From positions 558,001 to 622,000 of the forward strand of contig NZ_JAFCKS010000005.1 in NCBI RefSeq assembly GCF_018129995.1: DNA of 64,000 nt, given 5' to 3'. The stretch comes from Bradyrhizobium sp. SZCCT0153. Its GTDB lineage: Bacteria; Pseudomonadota; Alphaproteobacteria; Rhizobiales; Xanthobacteraceae. The position numbers and the translations under genes were made by a program. Below, one piece after another: positions 59,783 to 64,000 of the stretch. The notes under the pieces were generated by a model. The model saw only the letters and a list, made by a program, of their open reading frames with translations, did no database searches and was not told the DNA's origin. Positions within the stretch are counted from its first letter, which is position 1, and each line of letters starts with the position of its first letter.

Positions 59783-62035
59783 TCAGCGCAACACGTTCAG
59801 GAGGTCCTGCACCATCGAATTCGCGGTCGTGATCACCTTGGTGTTGGCCGAATAGGCCTGCTGGGTCACGATCAGCTTGGTGAATTCGTCGGCGATGTCG
59901 GTGTTCGAGCCTTCCAGCGACGAGCCGCTGATGGTGCCCGAAGCGCCGTCGATCGCCGGTCCAGACTGTTCGGTCGCGGCATAGGCGCCGCCGTCGAGCG
60001 CCTTGAGGTAATTGGTGCCGTTGAAGTGCGACAACGAGACCTGTGCGAGGTCGAGGTTCTGACCGTTGGAGAAGGTGCCGACCACGAGGCCGTTGTTGTT
60101 GACTGCGACCGAGCGGAGCTGGCCCGCGGCGTAGCCGTTCTGGGTGATGGTGTTGATCGTCACCGCGCCGCTGGTGCTGGCATATTGCGTCAGCCCGCCC
60201 GAGGAGATGTTGAAGGCGACCGAGCCGAGCGACTGGCCGCTGACGCTGACGTTGTTGATGGTGATGCCCGAGCCGCTCGGCGAGGTCAGCGAGCCATCGG
60301 CGGCAAAGGTGAAGGCCTGGCCGGTATTGACCCAGCCGACCGTCGTGCCGGTCGCGTTCGGGTCGGTCTGGTAGAACAGGTTCCAGGTATCGGAATGCCC
60401 CGCCCCCAGCGACGCGCTGTCGGTCTTGGCCCAGCGCAGCTGCAGGTTCACCGGCGTGCCGGCGGCATTGTAGGCGGTCACCGCGCCTCCGCTGATCGAT
60501 TCCTTGGTGAAGGTCGAGATGTCGTTGCCGACCACACCGCCGGTACCGGCGGTGCCGCCGCCGTCGCGGTTCTTGGTGATGGTGGAGGTGAAGCCGAGCG
60601 CGGCGAAGGCCGCACTGTTGGAGCTGGACACCGACAGGTTGGAGACGGTGCCGGTGTTCAGCGTGATCACGCCGCCGCTGCTGACCGACGATCCCGACGC
60701 GCCGGAGAGCGCGTCGATCTTGCCGAGCAGGGTCGTGATGTTGTCGGTGATGTTGATCTGGTTCGCGCCCGAGGCGCCCGAGGCCATGAAGGTCAGCGTC
60801 TGGCCGTCGACCGTGATGGTGTCGCCGGCTGCAAAGCCCGACGAAAGCACCTCGGCGCCGCCGGCGCTTGCACTGCCGCTCAGCACCGTAGAGCCGGTGA
60901 TCGCGGGCGAGGACAGCACGTTGCCGCCGCGCGTCACGCTGCTGATGCCGAGGGCCGTGGCTGCCGTGCCGCTGTTGACCGCCACATCGACGCCGGTACC
61001 CGTCGAGATCTGGATGTTGCCGCTGGCGGAGAGCGAGGCCGTGACGCCGGCGCCGCCGGCGGTCTGGATCGCATTCAGGATGCTGGCCACCGTGGCCGTC
61101 GTGCCCGCGCCGAGACCGATCGTGGTGTTGCTGCCAACCGTCGTGACGGTGGTGCTGTTGTCGAACGTGACCGTGTTGCCGTTGATCGTCAGGGTCTGGC
61201 CGCTCAGCGCGGTGAGAATGCTGGAGGCGAGATGCGTACCTACGGTGTTGTCGAGGGACGTGGTGGTCGAAGCCACCGCGGACGAATTGTTCTGAAGCGC
61301 AACCGTGCCCGTCCCCGTCGTCGACGAATAGGCCGTGCGGATGTTGCCGGTGGCGGCTGCGCCGGACACCGTCGCGTTGGTGTAGGGCGCGGGCGGTGTG
61401 CCCACCGGCAGCGGGTTGGCCGAGAAGTCGGACGGATTGAGGCCGCCTTCTGCCAGCAGCGTGCCGGTCGACGCGGTCGTGCTCGCCGCCGTGTTCGGCT
61501 GGGTCGGCAGGTTCGCCGCGTACTGGATCGAGGTGGTCGCCTGCGCCGGGATGAAGTTATTCTGGAATTTCAGGACCGTCGCCACGTTACCTTGCGGGTT
61601 GCCGGTCTTCGGGTCGACCGTGACGCCCATCAGATAGTAGCCGGCGCCGTTGACCAGATTGCCGTTGGCATTGAGCTGGAAGTCGCCGCGCCGCGTGTAG
61701 TAGGTGACGCCGCTGAACACCGGCACGTTGTCCACGATGCCGGTCGCCTTCTGGATCGAGAAGAAGCCGTCACCGGTGATCGCCATGTTGGTGGCGACGG
61801 TGGAGCCCGAGATCGTGCCCTGCGTGGTGATGGTGGCCTTCGCGTTGGCGGTCACGCCGCCGGCGACCTGCTTGCTCGGCACAGAGGAGTCGGGAATGAG
61901 ATCGACGAAGCTGGTCCCGATGCCCTTGTAACCGGTGGTGGACGAGTTCGCGATGTTGCCGGAAATGTTCTGAAGCGCGTAGGACTGCGCCTGCAGGCCA
62001 CCCACCGAGGTGTTCATTGCATCGAAGATACCCAT
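59783..62035 (-). CDS. flgE: Flagellar hook protein FlgE (enlarged)
   Basis: A 750-residue hook protein, much longer than the roughly 400 residues of enterobacteria. Axial N-terminus MGIFDAMNTSVGGLQAQSYALQNISGNIANSSTTGYKGIGTSFVDLI and C-terminus LEGSNTDIADEFTKLIVTQQAYSANTKVITTANSMVQDLLNVLR are typical. The central region holds two related modules (about 279-370 and 404-485), the second closely matching the FlgL module. First gene of flgE-flgK-flgL, behind a sigma54 promoter at 62098-62114. flgD and fliK, the usual neighbours, are not in the window. Confidence 0.96.
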   Translation of the reverse strand: MGIFDAMNTSVGGLQAQSYALQNISGNIANSSTTGYKGIGTSFVDLIPDSSVPSKQVAGGVTANAKATITTQGTISGSTVATNMAITGDGFFSIQKATGIVDNVPVFSGVTYYTRRGDFQLNANGNLVNGAGYYLMGVTVDPKTGNPQGNVATVLKFQNNFIPAQATTSIQYAANLPTQPNTAASTTASTGTLLAEGGLNPSDFSANPLPVGTPPAPYTNATVSGAAATGNIRTAYSSTTGTGTVALQNNSSAVASTTTSLDNTVGTHLASSILTALSGQTLTINGNTVTFDNSTTVTTVGSNTTIGLGAGTTATVASILNAIQTAGGAGVTASLSASGNIQISTGTGVDVAVNSGTAATALGISSVTRGGNVLSSPAITGSTVLSGSASAGGAEVLSSGFAAGDTITVDGQTLTFMASGASGANQINITDNITTLLGKIDALSGASGSSVSSGGVITLNTGTVSNLSVSSSNSAAFAALGFTSTITKNRDGGGTAGTGGVVGNDISTFTKESISGGAVTAYNAAGTPVNLQLRWAKTDSASLGAGHSDTWNLFYQTDPNATGTTVGWVNTGQAFTFAADGSLTSPSGSGITINNVSVSGQSLGSVAFNISSGGLTQYASTSGAVTINTITQNGYAAGQLRSVAVNNNGLVVGTFSNGQNLDLAQVSLSHFNGTNYLKALDGGAYAATEQSGPAIDGASGTISGSSLEGSNTDIADEFTKLIVTQQAYSANTKVITTANSMVQDLLNVLR

Positions 62036-62097
62036 AACTTTGTCTCCAGATCCGATCTCGGCGGCCGGTCGACCATGGCCGCAGTCGGGAGAGACTG

Positions 62098-62114
62098 TCG
62101 CAAGGGCTATGCCA
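62098..62114 (-). promoter_or_regulatory. Sigma54 promoter of flgE-flgK-flgL
   Basis: On the minus strand TTGGCATAGCCCTTGCG has -24 GG (62112-62113) and -12 GC (62100-62101) ten bases apart and a complete TTGC box. The predicted start is near 62088, about 53 bp before flgE. Confidence 0.8.
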
Positions 62115-62225
62115 ATGCGGGTATCCTCAGAAAATCAATGACTTGAATAGGAAGGCCCCGGTCCGATGACCGGGGCACAATTGCCGGGCCGGCAACAATT
62201 GCCGGGATCAAACCTCAGCCGGGCC

Positions 62226-62738
62226 TCACGTCGCCGACGCCGCCGCCGGGTGGAAGACCAGCCCGAAACCGTCGATGCAGTAGCGCAATCCGGTCGGCTT
62301 CGGACCGTCGTCGAAGACGTGGCCGAGATGGCCGCCGCAGCGCCGGCAATGCACCTCGGTGCGGAGCATGCCAAAGGTGCGGTCCTCGGTCTTGCCGACA
62401 TTGCCCTCGATCGGCTGGTAGAAGCTCGGCCAGCCGGTGCCGCTCTCGAATTTGGTATCGGACGCAAACAGCGGCAGGTCGCAGCCGGCACAGGCAAAGA
62501 TGCCCTTGCGGTGTTCCTTGAGCAGCGGGCTGGAGCCCGGCCGCTCGGTGCCTTCCTTGCGCAGGATTTCATATTGCTGCGGCGTGAGCTGGGCACGCCA
62601 CTCGGCGTCGGTCTTCTCGATCTCGAATTTCTGGGCGGCCTTCTCGCCAGCCTCGGCAGGCGTCCCTCTCAGCCAGCGGAAGGCCGAAAGGCCGAACAGG
62701 CCGGCGACAGTCGTTAGCAGGATGCGGCGGTCAAACAT
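62226..62738 (-). CDS. msrB: Peptide-methionine (R)-S-oxide reductase MsrB, membrane-anchored or exported
   Basis: A 170-residue protein. The N-terminus MFDRRILLTTVAGLFGLSAFRWL has a twin-arginine pair before a hydrophobic stretch, so it is exported by Tat or anchored, unlike cytosolic MsrB. The MsrB domain has the zinc cysteines CAGC and CRRCGGH and the catalytic cysteine in RYCIDGFGL (usual form RYCINSASL). MsrB reduces methionine-R-sulfoxide in proteins. GGAG lies upstream of the ATG at 62738. Next to flgE but separately transcribed. Confidence 0.9.
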   Translation of the reverse strand: MFDRRILLTTVAGLFGLSAFRWLRGTPAEAGEKAAQKFEIEKTDAEWRAQLTPQQYEILRKEGTERPGSSPLLKEHRKGIFACAGCDLPLFASDTKFESGTGWPSFYQPIEGNVGKTEDRTFGMLRTEVHCRRCGGHLGHVFDDGPKPTGLRYCIDGFGLVFHPAAASAT

Positions 62739-62824
62739 CTCATTCTCCGTGTGCGAGGAGTCCACGCCCTGAGATACGGGCTCTAACGGCCGACGTTACA
62801 CTTCCGGGCGGAGTTTTTCTCACC

Positions 62825-64000
62825 TTATCGCGAGACGCCGTCATCCTGGGACACGGGTTCCACGGCTTCGGCCGCAGGTTTCGGCGGCTGGGCCAGCCGC
62901 GGCCGAACCCCGGGCGGCGGACGGCGCGGACCGGTCCCGGCGGCCCGGTTGGCTTCGGCCAGCCGCGCCTCGCGTTCCCTGTCCTTGACCCGCCCGCGTT
63001 CACGATAGCGGGCAAGCGAGCCTGCGGCGGCGGAACTCGCCCTGCCCCAGACCCCGACCAATTGGCCCGCCACACGTCCCGTGGCGCCGCCTGCCCAGAC
63101 CAGCTCGAACGGCGAGAACAGCCGCCATCGCTCGTCGCCCCACAGGATGCTGCGCGCGATCATCTGCCCGGCCATGGCCGAGGTGTTCATGCCCTGGCGG
63201 CCGAAGCCGCTCGCGACCCACAGGCCTTTGCGCAACTGGCCGATCTGCGGCATGCCGTGCACGGTCTGGCCGGTGACGCCGCCGAACGATTCGGTGATCT
63301 CGACATTGCCGAGCTCGGGGAAGATGGACCGGACCCGTCGCCTGATCGCGCCCGCAAAGCGTTGCGGTCGGGCCGCCCAGGTGGTCTCGGGGCTCTCCCA
63401 CATCAGCCTGTCGCCATCGACGACGCGGAAATGGTCCACGCCATCGGAATCCATCACCGATCCCTTGAAGGCGATGATCTCGTGCACGCGCTGGCCGAGC
63501 GGCGCGGTGATGCCGGCATAGCGCCAGACCGGCAGCAGCGTTTCCGACAAGCGCCTCAAAGGCGCGCCGAGATGGATGTTGCCGGCGAGCACGATGTGGG
63601 TCGCGCGCAGTCGCGCCGAGGGCGTGACGATGCGCTTGCGGATGCCGGAATGATCGATGCTGACGACCGGCGTGTCCTCGAAGATGCGGGCGCCTGCGCG
63701 CCGCGCCAGCGCCGCGAGGCCGTGTACATATTTGCGGCCGTCGACCTGGAACGCCTTGGGATAATGCACGCCGTGGAAGTAATGATCGGTCTTGAGCACC
63801 GCGCGGACGCGATCGACCTGCCAGCCCTCGACCTCGGTGTCGAAATCCTCGTTCAACATCTGCAAGCGGCTGATCAGCCGGTCGCCGGCATCGACGTTGG
63901 AGACCTCCAGCACGCCGCTGCTCGGGCCGATTCCCGGCATGTTCTCCTCCGTGGCGTTGGCCCGGACGAACTCGGCGCCCTCCTTCGACAACGTCCACAA
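62825..64000 (-). CDS. FAD-dependent amino-acid oxidase-like protein (5' end outside window)
   Basis: The C-terminal 391 residues of a DAO-family FAD oxidoreductase, related to gamma-glutamylputrescine oxidase and similar amine oxidases. Visible are DVRKYVHGLAALARRAGARIFEDTPVVSI-like substrate-domain sequence, GAPLRRLSETLLPVWRYAGITAPLG, and the FAD-binding C-terminal motif GLWVASGFGRQGMNTSAMAGQMIA. The N-terminal Rossmann GxGxxG lies beyond 64000. A basic/proline-rich tail of about 70 residues follows the domain. It is convergent with nothing in the window; 86 bp separate its stop from the msrB start. Confidence 0.85.
   Translation of the reverse strand: MWTLSKEGAEFVRANATEENMPGIGPSSGVLEVSNVDAGDRLISRLQMLNEDFDTEVEGWQVDRVRAVLKTDHYFHGVHYPKAFQVDGRKYVHGLAALARRAGARIFEDTPVVSIDHSGIRKRIVTPSARLRATHIVLAGNIHLGAPLRRLSETLLPVWRYAGITAPLGQRVHEIIAFKGSVMDSDGVDHFRVVDGDRLMWESPETTWAARPQRFAGAIRRRVRSIFPELGNVEITESFGGVTGQTVHGMPQIGQLRKGLWVASGFGRQGMNTSAMAGQMIARSILWGDERWRLFSPFELVWAGGATGRVAGQLVGVWGRASSAAAGSLARYRERGRVKDREREARLAEANRAAGTGPRRPPPGVRPRLAQPPKPAAEAVEPVSQDDGVSR

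Overview
The window looks like chromosomal DNA from a Bradyrhizobium-type alphaproteobacterium (order Hyphomicrobiales). GC content is high, and the flagellar genes carry alphaproteobacterial hallmarks: flaF/flbT/fliX regulators, motE, a DUF6468 gene behind fliM, and a single-cysteine DksA. There is also a tandem of three very large (about 760-residue) flagellins like those of the thick subpolar flagellum of Bradyrhizobium. The genus is inferred from gene content, not from a database search.

Left part (1-14.6 kb): mixed metabolic and hypothetical genes. A SET-domain protein lies close to a lysine/alanine-rich histone-H1-like protein. A TetR regulator is divergent from a carotenoid-oxygenase-family gene and a set of small membrane proteins (one YciB/IspZ-like). 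Two promoters in this block carry the same pair of 19-bp operators. Then come a class I fumarase, a ParE-type toxin-antitoxin pair, an ICMT-like methyltransferase, a GST-like protein and a Tim44-domain protein.

Flagellar core (14.6-33.8 kb): the cell-cycle hybrid kinase cckA is followed on the minus strand by flgB-flgC-fliE-fliQ-fliR-flhB (listed in transcription order). Divergent to it are fliO-fliP. Next come a 1,252-residue TPR secreted protein, and a minus-strand fliL-fliM-DUF6468-motE block. A divergent sigma54 promoter serves flgF-flgG-flgA-flgH.

Interlude (33.8-38.2 kb): a hydratase of the fumarylacetoacetate-hydrolase family, two NAD(P)-binding reductases each divergent from an HxlR regulator, and dksA.

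Second flagellar part (38.2-62.1 kb): fliX; flgI-flgJ(N)-flgN from a sigma54 promoter; a FlaG-like protein; flaF; three flagellins, each with its own hairpin terminator; flbT; then a tightly coupled four-gene operon (glycosyltransferase-like, fold-type-I PLP enzyme, ATP-grasp ligase, group II PLP decarboxylase); and flgE-flgK-flgL. The right edge holds msrB and a truncated FAD oxidoreductase.

Regulation visible in the DNA fits the Caulobacter-type hierarchy. Perfect TTAA-N7-TTAA CtrA boxes lie before flgB, the TPR gene, the first flagellin (a triple TTAA ladder) and, most strikingly, the four-gene enzyme operon. GG-N10-GC sigma54 elements lie before flgF, flgI and flgE. The four-gene operon, enclosed in the flagellar locus and apparently under the same cell-cycle control, is the best candidate for an undescribed system, possibly modification of flagellin or another surface component. 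Promoter and binding-site calls were made by eye.
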